From Streptomyces xanthophaeus (lineage in GTDB: Bacteria > Actinomycetota > Actinomycetes > Streptomycetales > Streptomycetaceae), in assembly GCF_000725805.1 (NCBI RefSeq), contig NZ_JOFT01000012.1, positions 310,001-374,000 on the forward strand: a DNA stretch of 64,000 bases. The letters are read 5' to 3'. The position numbers and the translations under genes were made by a program. How positions within the stretch are numbered: the stretch's first letter is position 1; each line of letters begins with the position of its first letter. The notes beneath the pieces are model-generated. The model was not told the DNA's origin. It did no database searches and saw nothing but the letters and a program-made list of their open reading frames with translations. This document shows positions 54,838 through 62,709 of this stretch, piece by piece.

Positions 54838-54851
54838 TGACCGTTCGGTCA
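54838..54851. promoter_or_regulatory. Perfect palindrome upstream of carboxypeptidase
   Basis: TGACCG-TT-CGGTCA is a 14-bp palindrome. It is 168 bp before ATG 54669, or covers the start codon if ATG 54852 is used. It resembles TetR-type operators; the regulator is unknown. Confidence 0.45.
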
Positions 54852-54875
54852 TACTCGCGCCCGCGCCCGGCCGTC

Positions 54876-57758
54876 CTACGCGGCGTACGCCTCCAGTTCG
54901 GACAGCTGCCCCGCGGGCCAACCGGCGTTGGCGGTGAAGGTCAGCCGCAGGTACCGGGCCGTGGCCGCGGGCAGCGGGACGGTGACGGTGTTGCTCCCCT
55001 CGGTGAACACGTACGCGGCCGAGCCCTTCAGCGTCGACCAGGAAGCGCCGTCTGCCGATCCGAGGACCGACAGGGTCTGGGTGCGGGTGCCCCAGGACGC
55101 GGGGAGCTTCAGGACCAGGCGGCCGACGGTCCGTCCGGCTCCCAGGTCGATGGTGAGGGACTGCGGGAAGGCGCTGTTGGCGCTCTCCCAGTAGGTGCCG
55201 CCGTTGCCGTCGGTGACGTGCGAGGCGACGTAACCCTGGCTGTGGCCGGTGTCCGACGCGGTGCGCCCCAGGGCCAGATTGGTCCCGGCCGACGGCGTGG
55301 GGGTGGGCGTCGGCGTCGGCGGGGTCGTAGGGCTGCCGTCGGCGGCGTAGACCTCGAACTCCGAGACCTGTCCGGCCGCCCACCCGGTGTTGGCGGTGAC
55401 GTGCAGGCGTACGTGGCGCGCCGAGGCGGCGTCGAAGGCCAGCGTCGCGCTGTTGCCCTTCGCGGGGTCGAAGGCGACGGCGCTGGAGGCCTTCAGCGGG
55501 GTCCAGGTGGAGCCGTCGGTGGAACCGAACACGGAGAGGGTCTGTGTCCTGGCCGCCCAGTCCGCGGACGGCGGCAGTTTCAGGGTGACCCTGCCGACGG
55601 CCTTCGCCTCGCCGAGGTCCACGGTCAGGGTCTGCGGGAAGGTGCCGCCGTTGCTCTCCCAGTAGGTCGACGCGTTGCCGTCCACGGCGTTCGCGGCGTT
55701 GTACGACTGGACGGAGGAGGAGGCGGTCGCGGGACGGCCCTGGGCCAGGTTGCCGTTCGGCGGTGTGGTCGGCGGGGTCGTCGGGGGTGTGGTGGGAGGA
55801 GTGGTGCCGCCGTCGGAGGGGACGCCGCCGTTCGTCCACACCGGGGCCGGCCACACGCCGGAGCAGGTCTGGCCGGTGTTCCAGCCGGAGTTGCCGCCTC
55901 CGTCGGTGATCTGGAGGCCGGTGCCGATGCAGTTGTGGACCGGGGTCGCGGCCTGCGCGATGTTCTTGGCGGTGACGTTGGTGAACTTCATCGCGATGGC
56001 GGCCTGCGCCTGGATGGCGTACGTCCCTGCGCCGTCGATGTTGATGTTCGTGAAGCTGACTCCGCTGACGGCCCCCTCGATCGAGTGGATCGCGGCGTAC
56101 GAGGAGTCCAGGACGTCGGTGTCGGAGATGTTGATCGCCGCGCCCTGTACCGGTTCGTTGAGGCCGGAGAACCAGATCGCGCCGACGCCGAAGTTCCAGT
56201 TGAAGTCGCTGTTGCCGGCCCGGATCAGGGTGTTGCGGGCGGCGGTGATGGTGCCCGCCACCGCGGTGCCCTTGCCGGAGGTGACACCGGGGTAGCGGTT
56301 CGCGATGTGCAGTCCGCCGCCGTTGCTGACGGTGTCGGACATGACGTTGTCCGAGATCGTGAAGTCCTTGCCGCCGTAGGTGACGATGTTGTTGGCCAGG
56401 ATCGGCAGGACGACCGTGTTGTGGTCGAAGCTGATGTTGACGTTCGGCTTGTCCTGGGGCCAGGAGGCCAGGCCGTCGTCACCCGCGTTGCGCACGAACG
56501 TGTTGGTGACGCGAGAATTCGTGACACCCGTGTGGAAGTTCACGCCGTCGGCCGTCATGTCGAGGAAACGGCTGTTCTTGATCGTGAAGCGGTCCATGGG
56601 GCCGTCCATCCAGGCGGCGACCTTCACGTGCTGGATCCACAGGTTGTCCACGGTGGAGTCGGACATGGCGCCGCCGATGGCGTTGACCTGGTCGTCGTCG
56701 ATCCGCTCGCGGATGTCGCCGATGATCGCGAAGTCCTTCAGGGTGACGTTCCTGCTGGGGCCGTTCGCTTCGTGCGGACGCACCGGGCCGGTGTAGCCGC
56801 CACCGGGGACGTACTTGCCGTAGAACCCGGCCGCACGGCTGCGGTTCACCGGGTCGCGCCCGCCGAACACGGTGTACCAGGGGCCCGCGCCCTGGACGGT
56901 CACGCCGTCCACGACGACGTGGTCGTGGAGGGTGTAGTTGCCCGCCGGGACGAAGACGGTCCTGCCCTGGGTGCGGCCGGCATCGACCGCGGCCTGCATC
57001 CGCGCGGTGGAGTCGGTGGCCCCGGTGGGGTCGGCGCCGAAGTCCGCGACGGCGTCGAGCGCCCCCGCCGGCTTGGTGCCCGCGGCGGCGACCAGCTCGA
57101 AGTCGGCCAGGTCGACGGTGAAGGTCGGGGACTGCGCCGTCGAGGTCACCTGCACCCGGATCCTGGTGCCCGCCGGGTAGGTGGCGCCCAGCAGGGTGCG
57201 GGACTCGTCGTAGAAGTGGTGGGGGTTGGTGTCGCCCGGGTTGTTGTTGAAGGGGTAGCCGCCGTAGTACCAGCTGTACTTGGAGGTCACCGGCAGGGTC
57301 CGGACCGACCGGCCGTCGGCCTGCACGTCCAGGGCCGCGTCGCGGCCCTTCCCGTCGGCGGTGTCCGGGAGGCTGTAGCGCAGGGACATCGCGTTGGCGG
57401 GCTCGGTGAGGGTGAACTCCACGTACTGGCCCGCGGCGTTCAGGGTCACCGCCTGCCGTCCGGAAGCTTCCGAGGGGAGGTGGCCGTAGTACCGGTCAGG
57501 GCCTATGAGGGTGCCGTTGGTGTGCGCGTACTCCGCCTCCAGCTCGGTGAACGGCACCTGCGCGCCGCGGCCCGGTATGCCGACGGGTGAAGGGGCGGGC
57601 ACGCCCGCGGCGTGCGCCTCGGGGGCGCTGCCGAAGGTGAGCGCCGTCAGGGCCGCGGTCGCGGTCAAGGAAAGGGCGAGGAAGACGGCGGCGCCCCGCC
57701 GTCTGATCCTGCGGACGGGGTCGGGGCTCGGGGCGTGACGGGGCGGCAGATGATTCAC
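54876..57758 (-). CDS. Secreted beta-helix glycoside hydrolase (GH87-like) with two F5/8C modules
   Basis: A 960-aa exported enzyme from GTG 57758. Signal peptide to about residue 48; CBM6/35-like module with ELEAEYAHTNGTLIGPDRYY (about 70-215); a right-handed parallel beta-helix (about 230-640) with AVADFGADPTGATDSTARMQ and repeated NSRFLDMTADGVNFH-type turns; a Thr/Pro linker; two F5/8 type C (discoidin) modules from about 667 and 824, each with GNxxTYWES. The arrangement is typical of mycodextranase/alpha-1,3-glucanase (GH87). Asp-rich turns may supply catalytic acids. Specificity needs testing; other beta-helix enzymes are possible. Confidence 0.78.
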   Translation of the reverse strand: MNHLPPRHAPSPDPVRRIRRRGAAVFLALSLTATAALTALTFGSAPEAHAAGVPAPSPVGIPGRGAQVPFTELEAEYAHTNGTLIGPDRYYGHLPSEASGRQAVTLNAAGQYVEFTLTEPANAMSLRYSLPDTADGKGRDAALDVQADGRSVRTLPVTSKYSWYYGGYPFNNNPGDTNPHHFYDESRTLLGATYPAGTRIRVQVTSTAQSPTFTVDLADFELVAAAGTKPAGALDAVADFGADPTGATDSTARMQAAVDAGRTQGRTVFVPAGNYTLHDHVVVDGVTVQGAGPWYTVFGGRDPVNRSRAAGFYGKYVPGGGYTGPVRPHEANGPSRNVTLKDFAIIGDIRERIDDDQVNAIGGAMSDSTVDNLWIQHVKVAAWMDGPMDRFTIKNSRFLDMTADGVNFHTGVTNSRVTNTFVRNAGDDGLASWPQDKPNVNISFDHNTVVLPILANNIVTYGGKDFTISDNVMSDTVSNGGGLHIANRYPGVTSGKGTAVAGTITAARNTLIRAGNSDFNWNFGVGAIWFSGLNEPVQGAAINISDTDVLDSSYAAIHSIEGAVSGVSFTNINIDGAGTYAIQAQAAIAMKFTNVTAKNIAQAATPVHNCIGTGLQITDGGGNSGWNTGQTCSGVWPAPVWTNGGVPSDGGTTPPTTPPTTPPTTPPNGNLAQGRPATASSSVQSYNAANAVDGNASTYWESNGGTFPQTLTVDLGEAKAVGRVTLKLPPSADWAARTQTLSVFGSTDGSTWTPLKASSAVAFDPAKGNSATLAFDAASARHVRLHVTANTGWAAGQVSEFEVYAADGSPTTPPTPTPTPTPSAGTNLALGRTASDTGHSQGYVASHVTDGNGGTYWESANSAFPQSLTIDLGAGRTVGRLVLKLPASWGTRTQTLSVLGSADGASWSTLKGSAAYVFTEGSNTVTVPLPAATARYLRLTFTANAGWPAGQLSELEAYAA

Positions 57759-58013
57759 GGGGCACGCACGTCCTTGCGGCTCGATCGGCGGAGAGGTGCT
57801 CGGCTCAACGCAGGAGGCTACGACTCCGCCGGAAGGAAGTCTATGAACGCACGCAAGAAACCGACTGACATTCGCAATAAACCCGTCACACAGGGCGTGG
57901 AGGGGACGCTCCGGTGGAACGGCCGCATCCGCACGGTGCCCGCGAGCCGTCCGCGCCCGGCACGGACAGGCATGATGGGCCGCCGGACGACAGAGCGAAA
58001 CGAGGAGGCGGCC

Positions 58014-58331
58014 ATGGCGGCGGAGGCTGAGGCAACGGCCCGGGCGACGGTGCAGTACGAGGACGAGCAGGTCCGCGTCACCCGCTGGGACTTCGAGCCG
58101 GGAACCACCACCGGCCCGCACGTCCACGCGTACGACTACCTGGTGGTGCCGGTGGCGGACGGCCGGGTCACGGTGCGCGGCGCAGACGGTACGTCGGCCG
58201 AGTCGCAGCTGCGCACGGGGGAGACGTACGCACGCAAGGCGGGCGCCGCGCACGAGGTGGTCAACACAGGGGCCGAATGGCTGGCCTTCGTCGAGATCGA
58301 ACTCAAGCAGCAGCCGGCGGCGGGGGAGTGA
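58014..58331 (+). CDS. Cupin domain protein
   Basis: A 105-aa single-domain cupin. RWDFEPGTTTGPHVHAYDYL provides motif 1 with two His residues, and TYARKAGAAHEVVNTGAEW provides motif 2. A metal-binding role is likely, substrate unknown. GAGGAGG precedes ATG 58014. An upstream ATG (57843) with GGAAGGAAG would add 57 residues of basic sequence; conservation argues for the shorter form. Confidence 0.82.
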   Translation: MAAEAEATARATVQYEDEQVRVTRWDFEPGTTTGPHVHAYDYLVVPVADGRVTVRGADGTSAESQLRTGETYARKAGAAHEVVNTGAEWLAFVEIELKQQPAAGE

Positions 58332-58349
58332 CCCGGCCCGGACGGCCGG

Positions 58350-58748
58350 TCAGGGCAGGTCGTACCAGGCGAACGCGCTGATGCGCCAGCCCTCCGGGGT
58401 GCGGACGAACTGGATGGTCTTGGTCCCCCCTCCCTCGAAGGGCTCGCCGTCCAGGATCCCGGACTTGCGGTACTCGCCGAAGCGCGCGGCGACGTCGCCC
58501 GAGATGTCGGTGCGCTCCGAGGTCTCCCACTCGGAGAACTCGGTCAGCCGGTCACCGGCCAGCAGCCGCTCGCGGGGCTCGATGAACTCGTCCACGGTGT
58601 AGGCCGTGAACTCCGGGCCGGTCTTGACGATCACCCCGCCCGGGAGGAGCAGGCGGCGGAGCCGGGCCACGTCGGCGGCCCGGCCGTCCCGGTTGTCGAA
58701 GGCGCCGTAGAACTCGGCGGTCACCGTGTCTATCTCTTTCTTGGACAT
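58350..58748 (-). CDS. NTF2-like (SnoaL/DUF4440-type) protein
   Basis: A 132-aa protein with a helical start (EIDTVTAEFYGAFDNRDG), then the curved sheet: TAYTVDEFIEPRERLLAG, DISGDVAARFGEYRKSG and TKTIQFVRTPEGWRISAFAW. This is the NTF2-like fold of nuclear transport factor 2 family proteins in streptomycetes. Ligand and activity unknown. It lies 18 bp from the end of the convergent cupin gene. Confidence 0.85.
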   Translation of the reverse strand: MSKKEIDTVTAEFYGAFDNRDGRAADVARLRRLLLPGGVIVKTGPEFTAYTVDEFIEPRERLLAGDRLTEFSEWETSERTDISGDVAARFGEYRKSGILDGEPFEGGGTKTIQFVRTPEGWRISAFAWYDLP

Positions 58749-58772
58749 GGCGCGACGGTAACACCGGCGGTT

Positions 58773-59537
58773 TCAGCGGGTGTTGTGCGGCAGCAAGATG
58801 CGGGTCGCGACCTGCCGGTCGGCGTCCGTGTCGATGAAGGAGACCATCAGCGGGCTGCTGCCCGTCGGCCCGCCCACGGTCGCCCGCAGACGGTAGCGCT
58901 CGACGCGGACCGCGTCACGGGCCAGCGGTGCGCCGCCCGCGTACAGGGACGCCGGCTTCTCGTCGCCCGCGATCCGCAGCGTCGCCGGGTGCCACGTCCC
59001 GGAGGCCCGGTCGAAGCGCTCCAGACGGAAGCCGGGCCCGAGGCCCGGCAGGTCGCCCGGAGCGCCGGGGAGGGCTTCCATCTGGAAGACGACCAGCAGG
59101 TGCCCGTACGCGGCCGAGTTCCCGTTGCGCAGGGTGACGGTGAACTCCTGCGCAGCCCCGCCGCGTACGAGGGAGAGCCGGCCGCCCGGGGTACCGGCCG
59201 CCGCCGTCAGCCGGGTCTGCGCCGGGGGCGGCGCGGTCGTCGCCCGGGGCGGGGACGGCGCCACCGACGCGGAGGCCGCGACGGCGGGCGGATCGGAGGG
59301 GGAGGCGGGAGCGGACGGGCTCGTGGAAGCGGTCGCCGGGGCCGATGCGGGCGCCGAGCCGGTTCCGCTCGCGGACGCGGACGCCGAGGGGGCGTCCGAG
59401 ACCGCGGGCGCCGCCGCGCCCGCCGGGGACGGCGAGGATCCGTGCGTACAGCCGGTCAGGCCCGTCAGCAGGAGCGCGGCGGTGGCTGCAGCCGTGGCGG
59501 CGGTTCGGGCCGTGCGGCGGCGGGCGTACGTGGGCAT
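58773..59537 (-). CDS. Lipoprotein with Ser/Ala/Pro linker
   Basis: A 254-aa precursor with lipobox LTGLTGC (Cys about residue 30), a 90-residue Ser/Ala/Pro/Thr linker, and a C-terminal beta-sandwich domain of about 130 residues (RLSLVRGGAAQEFTVTLRNG, GHLLVVFQMEALPG, MVSFIDTDADRQVATRILLP). No catalytic motif. Family not recognised, but this architecture is common in streptomycete surface lipoproteins. ATG 59537 gives a proper signal peptide. Confidence 0.75.
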   Translation of the reverse strand: MPTYARRRTARTAATAAATAALLLTGLTGCTHGSSPSPAGAAAPAVSDAPSASASASGTGSAPASAPATASTSPSAPASPSDPPAVAASASVAPSPPRATTAPPPAQTRLTAAAGTPGGRLSLVRGGAAQEFTVTLRNGNSAAYGHLLVVFQMEALPGAPGDLPGLGPGFRLERFDRASGTWHPATLRIAGDEKPASLYAGGAPLARDAVRVERYRLRATVGGPTGSSPLMVSFIDTDADRQVATRILLPHNTR

Positions 59538-59652
59538 GAAGGGGCTCCCCCGGGTCGGCTGAGCCGGAACCTAGCAAGCACCGGATCCGGCCACGAGGCC
59601 GATCGGGCTTCGGGGCGGCGACGGTTCGGTCACGGCCGCCGCCGGCCACCCC

Positions 59653-59703
59653 CACCGCGTCCGCACACCGCGTCCGCACACCGCGTCCGCACACCGCGTC
59701 CGC
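59653..59703. repeat. 13-bp tandem repeat, four copies
   Basis: CACCGCGTCCGCA is repeated at 59653, 59666 and 59679 exactly and at 59692 with one change at the last base. It lies in the 176-bp gap between the lipoprotein and the GNAT gene, 11 bp after the GNAT stop. Confidence 0.9.
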
Positions 59704-59713
59704 CCGCCGCGGC

Positions 59714-60145
59714 TCAGACCAGGGGCTTGTCGAAGCTGAAGGCGGTGACGGACATCCGCTCGCGGAAGTAGAAGCGGTGCGCCTCGGTCCGCTGGGTGCC
59801 GGAGTCCAGGGCCAGAGCGGTGCAGGACGCGGCCCGGGCGTGCTCCTCCAGGTGTGCGAGGAGGGCGTGGCCCACCCCCGTCGAGCGGGCGGCGGAGGCC
59901 GTGACCAGGTCGTCGACGTAGAGCTTGCGGATCGCGCTGGTGTTGGCGACGATCCGCCAGCCGGCGGCTCCCACGCAGACGCCGTCCGCGCCGTAGGCCG
60001 CGGTGAAGCGCAGGCCCTGGACCGAACCCTCGGCGAGGACGGACAGGAACAGCTCCTCGGTGAGGTGGGGGCGCAGTTCCCGCAGCACCGGAAGCAGGTC
60101 GCCGGTCAGCCGGGGGTCGCCGGGCTCAAGGTCGATGATCTTCAT
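59714..60145 (-). CDS. GNAT family N-acetyltransferase
   Basis: A 143-aa acetyltransferase. KLYVDDLVTASAARSTGVGHALLAHLEEHA (read as KLYVDDLV, then RSTGVGHALLAHL) is the acetyl-CoA site and ALALDSGTQRTEAHRFYFRERM is the C-terminal motif of the family. Substrate unknown. ATG 60145 is preceded by a GAGGTC-type site read in reverse from the complementary strand. Confidence 0.85.
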   Translation of the reverse strand: MKIIDLEPGDPRLTGDLLPVLRELRPHLTEELFLSVLAEGSVQGLRFTAAYGADGVCVGAAGWRIVANTSAIRKLYVDDLVTASAARSTGVGHALLAHLEEHARAASCTALALDSGTQRTEAHRFYFRERMSVTAFSFDKPLV

Positions 60146-60330
60146 GAGGTCAGCCTAATGCCGTGGCCGGAAAGGTTTCCCGTGCGGGGCTCCCGGAGGC
60201 CTCCGGCTCCCGGCCTTCCCGCCTTCGGCCAATCGGCTTGCTCTCGGCCGTCCCCGGCCGTGCGGCGGGACAGGGGCAGGACTCCTCTCTAGGTTCGTGG
60301 GTGACCACTCCCCCCTCGAAAGGTGGATCC

Positions 60331-60531
60331 ATGCGTCCCGTGCGTTCCCTGCTCACCGCTCTTGCCGCCGGTGCCATCGTCCTCGGCGGTGCCTCCGTCG
60401 CCAGTGCCGACGTGGTGGTCTACGCCCCGGCCGAGAACTCCTACACGATCGTCTTCGGCGACTGGCTCCAGTTCGCCGCCGACGACGTGTTCAACGCGGG
60501 GCACGACAACACCGTCGGTTCCAACAACTGA
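60331..60531 (+). CDS. Small secreted peptide, 66 aa
   Basis: ATG 60331 follows GAAAGGTGG. A standard Sec signal peptide (MRPVRSLLTALAAGAIVLGG, cut after ASVASA near residue 27) leaves a mature peptide of about 39 residues: DVVVYAPAENSYTIVFGD, LQFAADDVFNAGHDN and an Asn-rich end. There is no Cys. I do not recognise the family; it is too short for a chaplin and lacks that motif. A hairpin follows. Coding is supported by the signal peptide and codon pattern. Confidence 0.65.
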   Translation: MRPVRSLLTALAAGAIVLGGASVASADVVVYAPAENSYTIVFGDWLQFAADDVFNAGHDNTVGSNN

Positions 60532-60549
60532 CGAACGCCGCCACCGGGT

Positions 60550-60582
60550 CCCGGTCCCGCGCACACCCCGCGCGGGACCGGG
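60550..60582. terminator. Hairpin between small peptide and kinase genes
   Basis: A perfect 13-bp stem (CCCGGTCCCGCGC, 7-nt loop, complement) lies 18 bp after the secreted-peptide stop and 2 bp before the kinase stop. It can work for both convergent genes. Confidence 0.8.
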
Positions 60583-60584
60583 GC

Positions 60585-61808
60585 TCAGCGTTCCGGGAAG
60601 GCGGCCCGCACCCGCAGACCGCCCTCCGGCCGGGCCTGCGCGGTGACCGAGCCCCGGTGCGCCACCGCGATCGAGCGCACGATCGCCAGCCCCAGGCCGT
60701 GCCCCGCACCCACCCGCGGCCGGGCCCGGTAGAAGGGCTCGAAGAGCCGCTCGACGGATGCGGCATCCACGCACGGGCCGGTGTTCTCGACCTCGACGAG
60801 CACCCCGTCGGCCCGCCGGACGGCGATCCGCACCTCGCCCCCGGGAAGGTTGTGGCCGATCGCGTTGTCGAGCAGGTTCGACACCAACTGGCGCAGCAGC
60901 GCCGCGTTCCCGGCCAGTTCGGCGCCCTCCGGCGCGTCCACCCGCAGCGTGACGTCCCGTTCTGCGGCCGAGGCCCCGTGCTCCCGCGCGAGCCGGCGCA
61001 CCACCGCGGCCAGGTCCACCGGATCCGGGTCGAAGAGGGTGTGCTCGGCCCCGGCGAGGTCCAGCAGCGCCTTGACCACACCGATGTTGCGTTCGTTGGT
61101 CTCGCGCAGCATCGGTGCGAGTTCGGCCAGTTCCTCGCCGCTGCTGTCCTCGCCCGCGATCTGCAGGATCGCCCGGGTGGTGGCCAAGGGGGTGAGGAGT
61201 TCGTGCGAGGCGTTCGCGGCGAAGCGCCGGTGCGCGGCGAAGGACTCCTCCAGCCGTTCCAGCATGCCGTCGAAGGTGTCGGCCAGCTGCCGGAGCTCGT
61301 CGTCCGGCCCGTCTGCGTCGATCCGGTAGCCGAGGTCCCCGTCGCGCGCCCTGGCAGCGGCGCGGCTCACCTCCTGCAGGGGTGCGAGGAGGCGCCGCGA
61401 CATGATCCAGCCCGCGCCCAGCCCCACCGCCATGATGACCAGTACCCCGGCCGTCGATACGCCGAGCACCGCAGCCCAGACGTCCTGCTTCGTACGGACC
61501 GACTTGGTCGTCGAGGCCCCTTCGTACGGGCTGCCCTTGGCCGGTGTCTCCACCTCCTGGAGCGGTCCGCCCGTGGTCGGGGGCGCGGGGACCACCGGGC
61601 CCGAGGAGGCCAGCCGTACGGGGATGTCGTACGTGGGCACGTAGCGGATGCCGACGTAGATGATCGTCACCATCAGGGCCGCGCACACGGCGAGCGCCCC
61701 CGCGAACCCGGCGAACAGCCGGCCGCGGATCCCCAGGCGCCGTGCGCGCGGGCCGTGCGGCCGGGACCGGGGCCGGGGCCGGGGTCGGGGTCGGGGACGG
61801 CGGCTCAC
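60585..61808 (-). CDS. Sensor histidine kinase
   Basis: A 407-aa membrane kinase from GTG 61808. Basic N-terminus, TM1 (GFAGALAVCAALMVTIIYVG), an extracytoplasmic loop of about 90 residues, TM2 (WAAVLGVSTAGVLVIMAVGL), HAMP, then HisKA with ANASHELLTPLATTRA (His202), N box LLDNAIGHN and G box GAGHGLGLAIVRS. It probably phosphorylates the response regulator encoded just upstream, with which it shares a GTGA overlap. Signal unknown; the divergent FtsX-type transporter may be its target. Confidence 0.92.
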   Translation of the reverse strand: MSRRPRPRPRPRPRSRPHGPRARRLGIRGRLFAGFAGALAVCAALMVTIIYVGIRYVPTYDIPVRLASSGPVVPAPPTTGGPLQEVETPAKGSPYEGASTTKSVRTKQDVWAAVLGVSTAGVLVIMAVGLGAGWIMSRRLLAPLQEVSRAAARARDGDLGYRIDADGPDDELRQLADTFDGMLERLEESFAAHRRFAANASHELLTPLATTRAILQIAGEDSSGEELAELAPMLRETNERNIGVVKALLDLAGAEHTLFDPDPVDLAAVVRRLAREHGASAAERDVTLRVDAPEGAELAGNAALLRQLVSNLLDNAIGHNLPGGEVRIAVRRADGVLVEVENTGPCVDAASVERLFEPFYRARPRVGAGHGLGLAIVRSIAVAHRGSVTAQARPEGGLRVRAAFPER

Positions 61809-62467
61809 GCGTCGCCGAGGTAGTAGCCGGCCCCGACCGCCGTCCGGACCAGCTGGGGCTCGCCCAGCTTCCTGCGCAGCGTGTGCACCACCAGCCGCAC
61901 CGCGTTGGTGAACGGGTCGGTGTGCGCGTCCCAGGCCTTCTCCAGCAGGTGCTCGGCGCTCACCACCCCGCCTTCCGCCCGCATCAGCAGTTCCAGGACG
62001 GCCAGTTCCTTCGGGGTGAGCCGGATGTCGGCGCCCGCCCGCGCCACGCGTCGGCGGTGGGTGTCGAAGCTGAGGTCGGCGAAGGCCAGTACGGGCGCGA
62101 ACGCGACCGGGCTGCGCCGGTACAGGGCCCGCAGCCGGGCCACCAGTTCGGGGAAGTCGAAGGGCTTGGCGAGGTAGTCGTCGGCCCCCAGGGACAACCC
62201 TTCCACCTTGTCGCCGAGGCGGCCCGCCGCGGTGAGCATCAGGATCCGGCAGCCCGGGTCGAGGGTCTGCAGGCGTCGGCACACCTCGTCGCCGTGGACC
62301 TCCGGGAGGTCCCGGTCCAGGACCACCGCGTCGTAGTCGTGGACGGCCAGCCGGTCGAGGGCGCTCTGCCCGTCGTGCACGACGTCGACGGCCATGGCCT
62401 CGCGGCGCAGCCCGATCTCCAGGACCCGCGCCATGTACGCCTCGTCCTCCACCACCAGTACGCGCAC
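61805..62467 (-). CDS. OmpR-family response regulator
   Basis: A 220-aa regulator from GTG 62467. Receiver domain with VEDEA, phosphorylation site Asp51 (VVLDRDLPE), Thr in LMLTAAG and Lys in LAKPFDF. The C-terminal winged-helix domain has RLTPKELAVLELLMR and VRLVVHTLRRKLGEP. It should be phosphorylated by the overlapping kinase. It is divergent from the FtsX-type permease, a common target arrangement, over a 242-bp gap. Confidence 0.93.
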   Translation of the reverse strand: MRVLVVEDEAYMARVLEIGLRREAMAVDVVHDGQSALDRLAVHDYDAVVLDRDLPEVHGDEVCRRLQTLDPGCRILMLTAAGRLGDKVEGLSLGADDYLAKPFDFPELVARLRALYRRSPVAFAPVLAFADLSFDTHRRRVARAGADIRLTPKELAVLELLMRAEGGVVSAEHLLEKAWDAHTDPFTNAVRLVVHTLRRKLGEPQLVRTAVGAGYYLGDA

Positions 62468-62709
62468 GACGCCGTCCCGTCCCCTTCCTCGTCCCTGTTC
62501 CCGCTGCCCGTCCCGTACCCGGCCGCTCCCGGCGGTTCCCGGGCCGGGCCGGGCCGGACCTTCTGGATATCAGAGCACGCATATGACCGGTGTTTGAATC
62601 CGGCTCCCTTACCGCCGCGGACTAAACGCGCGTCAAAACCCCGGGAATCTAGCGTTGTTCTCGTTCTCGTGAAACAAATTCGGGTGGTTGCCGGAAGGAT
62701 GAGAAATTA

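Noticed and set aside
54798..57590. A 930-codon plus-strand frame opposite the glycosidase
   Set aside because: Val/Gly/Arg-rich without any recognisable domain; the opposite strand encodes a clear signal peptide and modules.
57843..58013. A 57-residue N-terminal extension of the cupin gene
   Set aside because: It has a ribosome-binding site, but the cupin begins well with the strong GAGGAGG before 58014 and the extension has no typical content; kept only as an alternative start.
59653..59703. A CRISPR-like array
   Set aside because: The 13-bp units follow each other without spacers; this is a simple tandem repeat.
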